Source of the DNA: JBAYST01 sp041676005 | Lineage (GTDB): Bacteria; Bacillota_I; Bacilli_A; RFN20; CAG-826 | Direction: 5' to 3' | Length of the DNA stretch: 24,234 nucleotides | NCBI GenBank assembly: GCA_041676005.1 | Contig: JBAYST010000011.1 | Span: forward strand, 1-24,234 | Shown here: positions 13,895-22,057 of the stretch, in pieces | How the letters are laid out: each line of letters begins with the position of its first letter | Numbering within the stretch: the stretch's first letter is position 1 | Notes under the pieces: model-generated | Databases searched by the model: none | What the model was told of the DNA's origin: nothing | Seen by the model: only the letters and a program-made list of their open reading frames with translations | Translations under genes and position numbers: made by a program

Positions 13895-15995
13895 CACTTT
13901 TTAATTCCTCTATTAAAGAAATTTTCTTAAAGAATAAAGGGATGATGCTCACAATAAAAACCAAGAAAATACCGATTACAAGAATTGCTATATTATCAAA
14001 AGTTTTATTGCTCGTTAGGGTGGCCGATCCATCTAATACAGCTTCCTTTATTCCTAAGAATTTAGCGATTAAAAAATTGATGAAATTCATGAATAAACTA
14101 TCAGTGATTTTCACAAGAGAAAAAGAAAGCAAAAGTAAGACAAAAGTAATTGATGAATAGATTTTAAAAATATGATATTTGTTTGCTCCTAAACTCAAAA
14201 GAATTGCGTTTTGCTTTTGATTTAAAACATAAGAGGAGTAAGCTATTGCGCCCACTATGACAAGCGCCCCAATAATGACAAAAGCAAAAAGAACATCCAC
14301 CGCCGTATGCGTCGCTTCTAAAAGGCTGACAAAAGCTTCCTTTCGATTTAAAGCCAATGATTCGATTTCTATTTGAGAATCGTTTTTAAGCTTTCTAAGA
14401 ATGATTTCATAATGTGGAAAATCAATGTTTTTTAAATAAAAGGCGTGATGTGAATAAGAAGTCATTTCATCGTTTGAAGAACACTCATTTATGTAATCGA
14501 CAACTGTGATTTTACGGTCTGAATAATTTGAAATATTAACCAAAATATACTCATTTAAATCGTTCAGCATTTGTTGATACGAAAAATATATTTGCGGTTC
14601 ATTCATAAAGGAAAATTCTTCTACGACTCCTAAAATTTTGTACTTTTTAATAAAGACAAATTTATCAACCACTTCAGGGATTGAGTCATCGGTCGTATAG
14701 AAAACGATGTCACGGCTAAATCTGAGCTCGTATTCTTTGGTTAATGCATGTTTACCAACCGTCTTTTTTAATATTTCAAACAACGGATTATTGATTATAA
14801 TTCCGGACGGAAATTGTTCCTTTGAACGATAAGAAAAAAGATCGGCATTCAAGTATTTTTTATCAAAAGAATACACCGGTGAAAATAAGGGTGATATGGT
14901 TATTTGTTCTTTATCTAGGTATAAAAAATTTTCTGTGATAAAAAGAGCATTTAAGACTGGTTCGAACACTAAATCGGGATATTCGATTTCATATTTGTTC
15001 AACTGCTCATTTGTTAACCTCGAAGTTTTTATAAGCGAAAACGAAGTCCCTTCTATCGGCACTGTTACTTTTTGAGAAATATTAAAATTGGTGTAATTTA
15101 AAATTCTGCGTGGTTCGTTCATTTTTGTTTTATTCATCCCGCTTATCAAAGAAAACATCGTATTTGTCAAGATGAAGCAAATTGTAAAAACGCAAAAGAA
15201 AACAATGTTTTTAATTTTGTTAGTCTGCAAAATATTTTTAGAAAATCTCCATGTCCAAGATTCAACTTTTTGTTCTTTTTTTTCTAACGGCAAAAAAGAC
15301 AATTTTGTTTTATTAAAACTCTTTTTTTCATCATCTAAAAGTCTTCCGTTTTTCAGCTCGATGATTCGATCTGAATATTTTTTTACCAATTCTCTATCAT
15401 GAGAAATTATGATGATTAAAATTTTATCAGAAATCTTTTTTAAAAGATTTAAAACAACTCGTGAATTCATTTTATCTAAAGCTCCAGTTGGCTCATCGGC
15501 GATAATTAGACGTGGTTCTTTGATCAAAGCTCTTAAAATTGAAACTCTTTGTTTTTCACCACCGGAAAGATTTTTAACTTTTTCATCATAAAGATATTCG
15601 GGAAAAGAAATGTATTTAAGTAGTTTTCGAGCTTTCTCATACGCGATTTCTTTCTTTATACCTTTAATCAAAAGAGGAAGGGAAACGTTATATAAAACAT
15701 TTTCGTTTTCTATTAAATGATAATTTTGAAAAACAACTCCGATATTTTTATCTCGAAAATCATTTTTTTCTTTTTTTGATAGTGAAGATATTTTCTTCCC
15801 ATCGAGGTAAATTGAACCTTCATAGTCACAATCTAAAAAGGAGATGATGTTCGCAAGAGTTGTCTTACCACTTCCGCTCTTCCCAACTATTGAAATCAAC
15901 CCTACTTGATCAAAAGAAAGATTTATATTTTGAAGTGCAAAAAAGTCTTTCTTTGTCGCAGTTTTATATTTTTTTGTCACATTTTTAAGTTCAAT
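13887..15995 (-). CDS. ABC transporter ATPase-permease fusion (FtsX type), probably starting at ATT
   Basis: The ABC domain has Walker A GKSGSGKTT, the Q-loop FQN, the signature LSGGEKQRVS, Walker B LIIADEPTGALD and the H-loop ISHD. A TM helix near residue 260, an extracytoplasmic part of about 280 residues and three C-terminal TM helices follow. The first canonical start in frame is GTG at 15980 (697 residues), but it has no ribosome site at usable distance and cuts into the first strand of the fold. The frame continues upstream as IELKNVTKKY, which aligns position by position with LKIQNLTKIY of the partner protein. AGGAGG (16010-16005) lies 9 nt before ATT (15995-15993), so I place the start there; no ATG, GTG or TTG exists upstream in frame. 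It would give 702 residues. It is paired with the next gene. Confidence 0.88.
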   Translation of the reverse strand: MELKNVTKKYKTATKKDFFALQNINLSFDQVGLISIVGKSGSGKTTLANIISFLDCDYEGSIYLDGKKISSLSKKEKNDFRDKNIGVVFQNYHLIENENVLYNVSLPLLIKGIKKEIAYEKARKLLKYISFPEYLYDEKVKNLSGGEKQRVSILRALIKEPRLIIADEPTGALDKMNSRVVLNLLKKISDKILIIIISHDRELVKKYSDRIIELKNGRLLDDEKKSFNKTKLSFLPLEKKEQKVESWTWRFSKNILQTNKIKNIVFFCVFTICFILTNTMFSLISGMNKTKMNEPRRILNYTNFNISQKVTVPIEGTSFSLIKTSRLTNEQLNKYEIEYPDLVFEPVLNALFITENFLYLDKEQITISPLFSPVYSFDKKYLNADLFSYRSKEQFPSGIIINNPLFEILKKTVGKHALTKEYELRFSRDIVFYTTDDSIPEVVDKFVFIKKYKILGVVEEFSFMNEPQIYFSYQQMLNDLNEYILVNISNYSDRKITVVDYINECSSNDEMTSYSHHAFYLKNIDFPHYEIILRKLKNDSQIEIESLALNRKEAFVSLLEATHTAVDVLFAFVIIGALVIVGAIAYSSYVLNQKQNAILLSLGANKYHIFKIYSSITFVLLLLSFSLVKITDSLFMNFINFLIAKFLGIKEAVLDGSATLTSNKTFDNIAILVIGIFLVFIVSIIPLFFKKISLIEELKSDA

Positions 15996-15998
15996 AAG

Positions 15999-16030
15999 AA
16001 AAAACCTCCTAATTCTAAATAGGAAGTTTT
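15999..16030 (-). terminator. terminator-attenuator hairpin that contains the ABC gene's Shine-Dalgarno site
   Basis: Read on the minus strand, AAAACTTCCTA (16030-16020) pairs with TAGGAGGTTTT (16011-16001). This is 11 bp with one G-U pair and an 8-nt loop, followed by a T-run to 15999. It starts 3 nt after the DUF951 stop codon. The 3' arm holds the full AGGAGG used by the downstream ABC gene, so the hairpin could stop transcription and also hide the ribosome site in read-through mRNA. Confidence 0.8.
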
Positions 16031-16033
16031 AAG

Positions 16034-16258
16034 TTATTTACTAATTATGATTTTTTCATTCTCATGACGAATTATTTTTCGCAGAGATTTTTCAAACGAA
16101 AATCTTTCGAGCATAATATATGCTCCACACCCTAAGCACATGATTTTAATGTCTGCTCCCAAGCGAACAATTTGAAATAATTTACTTCTTTTAAAACACG
16201 GATGTGCTTTTTTCATTTCTACAATGTCGTAGATTTGATAGTCTAATTTTTCTTTCAT
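16034..16258 (-). CDS. DUF951 family protein
   Basis: A 74-residue small cytoplasmic protein. It shows the DUF951 pattern: IVEMKKAHPC, then VRLGADIKIMCLGCG, then an Arg-containing motif and a basic end. Cysteines at 21, 41 and 44 (HPC and CLGC) suggest a small metal-binding knuckle, which is an inference. The family normally has HPCG; here the Gly is Phe. In B. subtilis the homologue (yyzM) lies near ychF, whereas here it overlaps the end of fhs by 4 nt (ATGA), so it is translationally coupled to that gene. The function of the family is unknown. Confidence 0.88.
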   Translation of the reverse strand: MKEKLDYQIYDIVEMKKAHPCFKRSKLFQIVRLGADIKIMCLGCGAYIMLERFSFEKSLRKIIRHENEKIIISK

Positions 16259-17874
16259 ATAGATAAATCTTCCATTTTCACTGCTGCTGGAACTTTAGGT
16301 AAACCCGGCATCGTCATCACACTTCCAGCTAAGGGAACTAAAAATCCAGCTCCAGCAGATAATCTCACTTCTCTAATTGTAATATCAAAATCACGCGGTG
16401 TTCCTAAAAGTTTTGGATTATCACTGAACGAAAGAGGTGTTTTAGCAATGCAGATTGGAGTTTTTGTAAAACCCATTTTTTCATATTTTTCAATTTGCTC
16501 AAGCGCTTCATCTGTATATTTCACACCCTTAGCGCGGTAGATTTCCTGACAAATAAGATTGATCTTTTCTTTAATTGAAGTGTTTAGATCATAAAGAGGA
16601 TGGAAATCAGATTTTTTATTTTTTAATGTTTTCTTCACTAATTCTGCTAATTCAATTGCGCCATCGCCGCCTTTATTAAAAGAATCGCAAAATGCTACTT
16701 CGTAACCATTGTCTAGACACCATTTTTTTAAAACGGAAGTTTCTTTTTTGGTATCTGATTCGAAATGATTAATGCAAACAACTGCCGGGACATTATATTT
16801 CGCGATATTTTCAAGATGTTGTTTTAAATTTGGAAGTCCTTTTAATAGGGCATCAACATTTTCTTGATTAACATTTTCAAAATCAACGCCGCCGTGGAGT
16901 TTAAGTGCTCTAATAGTCGCCACTAACACAACTGCATCCGGATGTAAGTTACCTACTCGGCATTTAATATCAAAGAATTTTTCAGCTCCTAAATCAGATG
17001 CAAATCCAGCTTCTGTAATCACAAGAGGCGCTAATTTAAGTGCAAGTTGAGTAGCGAATAAAGAATTACAGCCATGTGCAATATTGGCAAAAGGACCACC
17101 GTGAACGAAACACGGATTTCCTTCCATGGTTTGAACTAAATTGGGATTAAAAACATTTTTCATTAATTTGGTCACCGCGTGAGAAATTTTTAAATCGGAA
17201 AGTTTAATCGCTTCATCGCTAGTATTATAAGCGACAACTATATTGTTGATTCTTTCGATAAAATCTTTTTCGCTGGTCGCAAGACATAAAATTGCCATCA
17301 TTTCACTAGCGACTGTGATGACGAATTCTTCGTGTCGAGGAGTGCTTTTTGAGTCATCATTAGCGATGATGATCGACCGCAATGCTCGATCGTTCATATC
17401 CAAAGCGCGCTTCCACACTATTTTACTAGGATCAATTTGCAAAACGTTACCTTGATAGATGTGATTATCGATAATTGCCGATATGAGATTTATTGCACTT
17501 GTTAAAGCGTGCATATCCCCGGTGAAATGCAAATTAATATCTTCGCTTGGTACAAGTGAGGCTTTGCCTCCTCCGGTTGCACCGCCTTTGATTCCAAAAA
17601 CCGGCCCTAAAGAAGGTTCTCTTAAGCAGAGTAAAGAAGGTTCATTAATTTTTGCTAATCCGTCACAGAGCGCAATTGAAGTCGTCGTCTTTCCTTCCCC
17701 CGCTTTACTCGGAGTGATGGCAGTCACTAAAACTAACTTTCCGTTTTCACGTTTTTTAAGTGTTTTATGAATCGACAAATCAATTTTCGCCTTATCTTTT
17801 CCGTACGGAATCACATATTTTTTTGTGATTCCGGCTTTTTTGGCAACATCATAAATGTTTTTTAAAATCGGCAT
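16255..17874 (-). CDS. fhs: formate-tetrahydrofolate ligase
   Basis: A 539-residue enzyme, slightly shorter than the usual 550-560. It makes 10-formyl-tetrahydrofolate from formate, ATP and THF. The N-terminal nucleotide-binding motif TPSKAGEGKTTTS (54-66) is intact. Other family blocks are LREPSLGPVFGIKGGATGGG, NLHFTGDMHAL, FVHGGPFANIAHGCNS, TEAGFASDLGAEKF and the C-terminal SAGAGFLVPLAGSVMTMPGL. The ATG at 17874 is 1 nt after the tcdA stop, with GTAGGG upstream inside tcdA. Its place in a tRNA-modification and RNA-decay operon links formyl-THF supply (purines and initiator tRNA formylation) with translation. Confidence 0.97.
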   Translation of the reverse strand: MPILKNIYDVAKKAGITKKYVIPYGKDKAKIDLSIHKTLKKRENGKLVLVTAITPSKAGEGKTTTSIALCDGLAKINEPSLLCLREPSLGPVFGIKGGATGGGKASLVPSEDINLHFTGDMHALTSAINLISAIIDNHIYQGNVLQIDPSKIVWKRALDMNDRALRSIIIANDDSKSTPRHEEFVITVASEMMAILCLATSEKDFIERINNIVVAYNTSDEAIKLSDLKISHAVTKLMKNVFNPNLVQTMEGNPCFVHGGPFANIAHGCNSLFATQLALKLAPLVITEAGFASDLGAEKFFDIKCRVGNLHPDAVVLVATIRALKLHGGVDFENVNQENVDALLKGLPNLKQHLENIAKYNVPAVVCINHFESDTKKETSVLKKWCLDNGYEVAFCDSFNKGGDGAIELAELVKKTLKNKKSDFHPLYDLNTSIKEKINLICQEIYRAKGVKYTDEALEQIEKYEKMGFTKTPICIAKTPLSFSDNPKLLGTPRDFDITIREVRLSAGAGFLVPLAGSVMTMPGLPKVPAAVKMEDLSI

Positions 17875-17875
17875 A

Positions 17876-18589
17876 CTAAAACCCTACTTTCTTTTCATCA
17901 TCGAGAAAATGATTTATAACATGATAGGCAATTGTCAAACCCGCGGCAGACGGAACCATGATCATCGACTGAGGATTTTTACTTTTCAAAAGTGGCTGTT
18001 CCGTAGAACATACTGTAATAATCTTTTTAAGATCAATTTTATTTTTACGACATTCGAGACGCAGTTTTTTTGCTAATGGATCGTACGTTGTTTTACTTAA
18101 CGGCATAATGGTGACTTTCCGTGGATCGAGGCGATTTCCCATTCCTAGCGAAACAATATATGGGATGTTTTTTTCTAAAGCATAATCAATAAGAGCGATT
18201 TTTCCTTCAACATCATCAATGGCGTCGACGAGAAAATCGATTTTTTTATTCCCTAATATTTTTTTAACATTGTCTTTTGTAATTTTTTCGCGAGAAGAAT
18301 AAACCCTTGCGCCATCTGTTAGGATGCCTAAATGACTCGCGGCTAAATCAACTTTCCATAACCCTACATCTTCATTAGAAAAAAGAATTTGCCGATTTAA
18401 ATTACTATATTCGACGCGATCTGAATCTACTAAAACAAAATTTAAAAACCCTGATCGTGCCAAAGAAACAAGGGCAGTACCTCCGACTCCGCCTAAACCG
18501 ATGATTGCAATTCTTTTGTTTCTCAACCATTTATATTTTTCTTCACCTATTAAACCAATGGTCCGTTCTTGAGTTTTTTTATTGACCAT
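17876..18589 (-). CDS. tcdA: tRNA threonylcarbamoyladenosine dehydratase (TcdA/YrvM family)
   Basis: A 237-residue E1-like (ThiF/MoeB fold) ATPase that cyclises t6A37 to ct6A in tRNAs reading ANN codons. The N terminus QERTIGLIGEEKYKWL and the nucleotide loop GLGGVGG (31-37) are typical. VDSDRVEYSNLNRQ, a DAIDDVEGK motif and VCSTEQP follow. An ATG at 18610 would add seven residues. GGAG inside those codons at the right distance before the ATG at 18589 shows that 18589 is the start. It overlaps the end of miaA by 11 nt. The functional link with MiaA and MiaB is that all three modify A37 of the anticodon loop. Confidence 0.93.
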   Translation of the reverse strand: MVNKKTQERTIGLIGEEKYKWLRNKRIAIIGLGGVGGTALVSLARSGFLNFVLVDSDRVEYSNLNRQILFSNEDVGLWKVDLAASHLGILTDGARVYSSREKITKDNVKKILGNKKIDFLVDAIDDVEGKIALIDYALEKNIPYIVSLGMGNRLDPRKVTIMPLSKTTYDPLAKKLRLECRKNKIDLKKIITVCSTEQPLLKSKNPQSMIMVPSAAGLTIAYHVINHFLDDEKKVGF

Positions 18590-19478
18590 TGTCTTTTCTC
18601 CAATTTTCAATTTTCATTTCTAAATCTTCCACAGATTTAAATTCTTCACTGACAAATTGATGTTTAAAAAAGGTGATTTGTCTTTTTGCATAGTTTCTTG
18701 TTCTTTTTTTAATCGATGTTTTTGTCTCTTCTAAAGACATTTTTCCTTCTAAATATTGAATTGTTTCTTTGTAACCAATCGCTTCTTTTGCGGTGAGCGA
18801 CAAATTGTATCTTTTTAAAAGATTTTTCACTTCATCGATCAATCCATCTAAGAACATCTCTTCAACTCTATTTTCAATTCGTTGGTATAGTTGTTCGCGA
18901 TTTGGGTTTATAAAAAAGAAATGGACGTCTTGATACATCAATTCATGTTTTTGTTCTTTGATGATTGCAGATTTAGTTTTTCCACTTTCAAAGAAGATTT
19001 CTAACGCTCTAATCACTCTTTTGCGATTATTTGGATGAATTTTACTTGCAGACACCGGATCTTTTTTGGTTAGAAGATCGTGAAGTTCTCCGTTGCTCAT
19101 TTTTTCATCTAAAACAAAATTTTTATCGCTCGGAGCATCGACGAACTTATAATCAAATAAAGCAGCACGAATATATAAACCACTTCCACCGACAACGATT
19201 ACATCTTTTTTATCTTTTAAAGCTTTATCAACTGCATATCGAAAATCTTTTTGATAATCGCGAATCGAATAAATTTCATCAGGTGTTTTTAAATTCAGTA
19301 ATGAATAGTGAGCAAAAAGTGAATCATCGGAAGATATTTTTGCGGTCCCGATATTCATTTCTTGATAAATCTGAAAAGCGTCTCCATTGATTATGAGAGG
19401 ATTGTTAAAATATTTATAAATCTTCTTTACTAAAGTTGTTTTGCCAGAAGCAGTTGGTCCAATAATAACGATGATCAT
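18579..19478 (-). CDS. miaA: tRNA dimethylallyltransferase
   Basis: A 299-residue enzyme transferring a dimethylallyl group to N6 of A37 in tRNAs reading UNN codons. The P-loop GPTASGKTT (7-15), DAFQIYQEMNIGTAK, VGGSGLYIRA, NNRKRVIRALEIF and the EAIGYKE motif are all present. The ATG at 19478 lacks a Shine-Dalgarno site. A TG-extended TAAAAT lies 6 nt before it, so a leaderless transcript is possible in addition to read-through from ymcA, 42 nt upstream. MiaB, encoded two genes upstream, uses the i6A product. Confidence 0.97.
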   Translation of the reverse strand: MIIVIIGPTASGKTTLVKKIYKYFNNPLIINGDAFQIYQEMNIGTAKISSDDSLFAHYSLLNLKTPDEIYSIRDYQKDFRYAVDKALKDKKDVIVVGGSGLYIRAALFDYKFVDAPSDKNFVLDEKMSNGELHDLLTKKDPVSASKIHPNNRKRVIRALEIFFESGKTKSAIIKEQKHELMYQDVHFFFINPNREQLYQRIENRVEEMFLDGLIDEVKNLLKRYNLSLTAKEAIGYKETIQYLEGKMSLEETKTSIKKRTRNYAKRQITFFKHQFVSEEFKSVEDLEMKIENWRKDNGQ

Positions 19479-19484
19479 GAGTTT

Positions 19485-19493
19485 ATTTTAACA
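19485..19493 (-). promoter_or_regulatory. start-proximal extended -10 before miaA
   Basis: On the minus strand TGT (19493-19491) and TAAAAT (19490-19485) form an extended -10 separated by 6 nt from the miaA ATG, which would place the +1 at or next to the start codon. No good -35 is seen. The absence of a ribosome-binding site fits a leaderless mRNA. Confidence 0.45.
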
Positions 19494-19520
19494 AGCAAAA
19501 GCTAAAAGAAAAAGAATAAC

Positions 19521-19811
19521 CTAAATGATTATTCTTTTAATTTCTTCTAGTAAGTTAATTATATTTTCAAATGACTGTTTGTAATTGATCGTAAGTGGGT
19601 TACTTTCATATTCCTTTTTTATTGTTTTCATTTTTTCAATTACATCTTCACCATTTCGAAATCTTGTTTCTAATTCGACGATTTCCTTTCTAAGAGCAGA
19701 AAGTGTTACGTCTTCTTCGAATGCCTTTAGCAAAAGTAAATATTCTTTAATTTCCGGCATTTCAAATAAATGCTCTTTCAAATTTTCAGCGGCGATTAAA
19801 ACTTTATCCAT
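19521..19811 (-). CDS. ymcA: YlbF/YmcA family protein, probable YmcA (RicA)
   Basis: A 96-residue, almost fully helical protein of the YlbF/YmcA family. Its position directly after miaB matches ymcA in B. subtilis, where YmcA, YlbF and YaaT form the Y-complex that directs RNase Y processing and binds Fe-S clusters. It contains no cysteine, so any cluster ligands would have to come from partners. Its start overlaps miaB by 8 nt. The choice between YmcA and YlbF rests on gene order. Presence in the rny transcript supports a role with RNase Y. Confidence 0.8.
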   Translation of the reverse strand: MDKVLIAAENLKEHLFEMPEIKEYLLLLKAFEEDVTLSALRKEIVELETRFRNGEDVIEKMKTIKKEYESNPLTINYKQSFENIINLLEEIKRIII

Positions 19812-21246
19812 CTAGAGTTTCCCCTAAAAAAGAGTATGTTCGCGATTCTAAAATTTTCACTTTAATAATTTTTCCAATTTTTGATTCATCGCTTTTAAAA
19901 TGAACGAGTTTATTATTCTCCGTATAACCCGAAAACATTTCTTTATTATTTTTACTAGGTCCTTCGACCAAAACGTCAAAAATATTTCCAACCATCTTTT
20001 CGCCGCTTTGTTCAACATATTTTTCGAGGTGTTTGACAAGCTCGTTAAAACGACGATGCTTTTCTTCATCGGTTATATCGTCTTTTAATTTCGCCGCAGG
20101 CGTTCCTAAACGTGGGGAATAAATAAACGTAAAAGCGAAATCGAATTTGACATAATCGATTAATTTTAAAGTGTCTAAAAATTGTTCATAAGTTTCATTT
20201 GGGAAACCGACGATGATATCAGTGGAGAGTGTCAAACCTGGAATCCTACTTTTCATTCGATCGACGAGATTTAGATAATCTTGAGATGAATATCTCCTTC
20301 CCATCTTTTTTAGTATTTCATCATTCCCGGATTGAAATGGAAGATGAATAGCCTTCATGATATTTGGATATTTAGCAATCACATCGATTAATTCATCTGA
20401 AAAATCCCAAGGATGAGAAGTTGTAAAACGAAGACGAGGAATTCCTAACTGTGCTACTTTTTCTAATAATCCTGCAAAACTCGTTCCATCTTTCAAATCT
20501 TTGCCATAGGCGTTGACATTTTGCCCTAGCAAAGTTATTTCTTGATACCCTAGTGCAATGATTTTCTTACATTCTTTAAGAACATCGACTTCTAGTCGAC
20601 TTCTTTCACGACCGCGAGTAAAAGGAACGATACAATAAGTACAAAATTTATCACAGCCATACATAATATTGACGAAAGCTTTATAGGCGTCTTGTCTTTT
20701 TTCAGGCAAATTTTCAAATATTTCTCCAGCTTGTGATTTGACCGAAATAATGTGTGAAACGTCTTTAGTAAAAAGCTCGTCGACATAATCTAGGAAATGT
20801 GGAATTTCATGTGTCCCAAAAATTAAATTGATATGTGGAAAAATTTTCCGAACCTTCTCTACTATGTCAGGTTCTTCGGCCATACAGCCACAAAGAGCAA
20901 ATATTTTCCTTTTTTCTTTTGATCGCAAAGCTTTCAAATTACCGATTTCACCAAACACTTTGTCTTCAGCGTTTTCTCTAACTGCACAAGTATTGATGAT
21001 GATGATATCGGCCTCTTTTTCGTTATTGGTTTCTTGGAAATTCGCAATCTCTAATAGACCCGCTAAAGTTTCGCTATCTCTGACATTTGCTTGGCAGCCA
21101 TATGTTTTAATTAAATACTTTTTATTTTTATTCGCGATCCTTTTTTCTTCACTGATCGAAATATTTGCATAAATCGGGTCAGTTATTCCTTTTTTCTCTT
21201 TCGCCTTTATAAGGCAAGGGATGGAAATAATTTTTTCGTATTTCAT
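19804..21246 (-). CDS. miaB: tRNA-2-methylthio-N6-dimethylallyladenosine synthase
   Basis: A 480-residue radical-SAM methylthiotransferase turning i6A37 into ms2i6A37. Three N-terminal cluster cysteines are at 51 (KTYGCQAN), 87 (NTCAVREN) and 121 (LCGCMAE). The radical-SAM CxxxCxxC is at 198-205 (YGCDKFCTYC). TLLGQNVNAYG and a C-terminal TRAM-like domain follow. The roughly 40-residue tail before the first domain is usual for Bacilli. The start at 21246 shares one base with the ymdB stop (TAATG), with AGGAGG upstream in ymdB. The enzyme needs two [4Fe-4S] clusters. Confidence 0.97.
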   Translation of the reverse strand: MKYEKIISIPCLIKAKEKKGITDPIYANISISEEKRIANKNKKYLIKTYGCQANVRDSETLAGLLEIANFQETNNEKEADIIIINTCAVRENAEDKVFGEIGNLKALRSKEKRKIFALCGCMAEEPDIVEKVRKIFPHINLIFGTHEIPHFLDYVDELFTKDVSHIISVKSQAGEIFENLPEKRQDAYKAFVNIMYGCDKFCTYCIVPFTRGRERSRLEVDVLKECKKIIALGYQEITLLGQNVNAYGKDLKDGTSFAGLLEKVAQLGIPRLRFTTSHPWDFSDELIDVIAKYPNIMKAIHLPFQSGNDEILKKMGRRYSSQDYLNLVDRMKSRIPGLTLSTDIIVGFPNETYEQFLDTLKLIDYVKFDFAFTFIYSPRLGTPAAKLKDDITDEEKHRRFNELVKHLEKYVEQSGEKMVGNIFDVLVEGPSKNNKEMFSGYTENNKLVHFKSDESKIGKIIKVKILESRTYSFLGETLDG

Positions 21247-22031
21247 TATTTTTCATCCTCCTGATAATAAATTGCGAAAATTTCTTTACATAAGCCATTG
21301 GTTTCGTCGACATTGAGCACGACTGCAGAAAAAAGTCCGTGATCATTTTCAGATAAAACAAATTTGTTTGAACTTCCGAAAATTATTTTTTGGACAACAC
21401 TTTCCTTTTCAAATCCGATCACACTTTCTTTTGAGCCACACATTCCAACATCACTAATGAAGGCAGTTCCTTTAGGTAAAATGTGAGCATCTCTTGTTTG
21501 AACGTGAGTATGAGTTCCTAATAATGCAGTTACTTCTCCATCAAAAACGTATCCAAAACACTGTTTTTCACTCGTTGATTCCCCATGAAAATCGATGATA
21601 TTAATTTGTGCTTTTTCATTTTTGAGGATTTCTTGAATTGCTAGATAAGGAGAAGACACTTCTTCTCTCATGAATGCATTCCCAAGTACATTTATCACTC
21701 TTAATGAGATTCCGTTGACCATAAATGTCACGGTTCCGGTTCCAGGGTAATCTCTTAAAATATTAATTGGACGAATTAAATTTTCTACCGTATCGATATA
21801 AGTGGCGAGTTCATTCTTACTATCGTAATGATTTCCTAATGTAATGCAATCAACTCCACTGTCGATTAATTCATCATAATGACGACGGATTAGTCCTTTT
21901 CCATGAGTCGCATTTTCGCCATTTGCAATGACAAAATCAATGTCATACTTTTCGACAAAATATTTGAGTTTTCTTTTCACGATATCTCGACCAACTCGGC
22001 CGACGATATCACCGATGAACAAAATTTTCAA
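21246..22031 (-). CDS. ymdB: YmdB family metallophosphoesterase
   Basis: A 261-residue calcineurin-like phosphodiesterase. The dinuclear metal ligands line up with B. subtilis YmdB: D8, E39, N40, N67, H149 (DFHGES), H174 and H176 (GTHTHVQTRD), with the catalytic H68. B. subtilis YmdB hydrolyses 2',3'-cAMP, a possible product of RNA decay, which fits its place directly after rny. The usual GNHTWD is GNHYDS here. The start is TTG at 22031 with only a weak AAGAG site upstream. It is 26 nt after rny and abuts miaB. Confidence 0.95.
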   Translation of the reverse strand: MKILFIGDIVGRVGRDIVKRKLKYFVEKYDIDFVIANGENATHGKGLIRRHYDELIDSGVDCITLGNHYDSKNELATYIDTVENLIRPINILRDYPGTGTVTFMVNGISLRVINVLGNAFMREEVSSPYLAIQEILKNEKAQINIIDFHGESTSEKQCFGYVFDGEVTALLGTHTHVQTRDAHILPKGTAFISDVGMCGSKESVIGFEKESVVQKIIFGSSNKFVLSENDHGLFSAVVLNVDETNGLCKEIFAIYYQEDEK

Positions 22032-22057
22032 TTTTAACTCTTTCTATGAAACAACAA

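Noticed and set aside
15977..15982. ATGTGA start-stop element overlapping the GTG of the first ABC gene
   Set aside because: The ATG is out of frame and followed at once by TGA. It has no ribosome site at the right distance, so it is more easily explained as chance within the coding frame.
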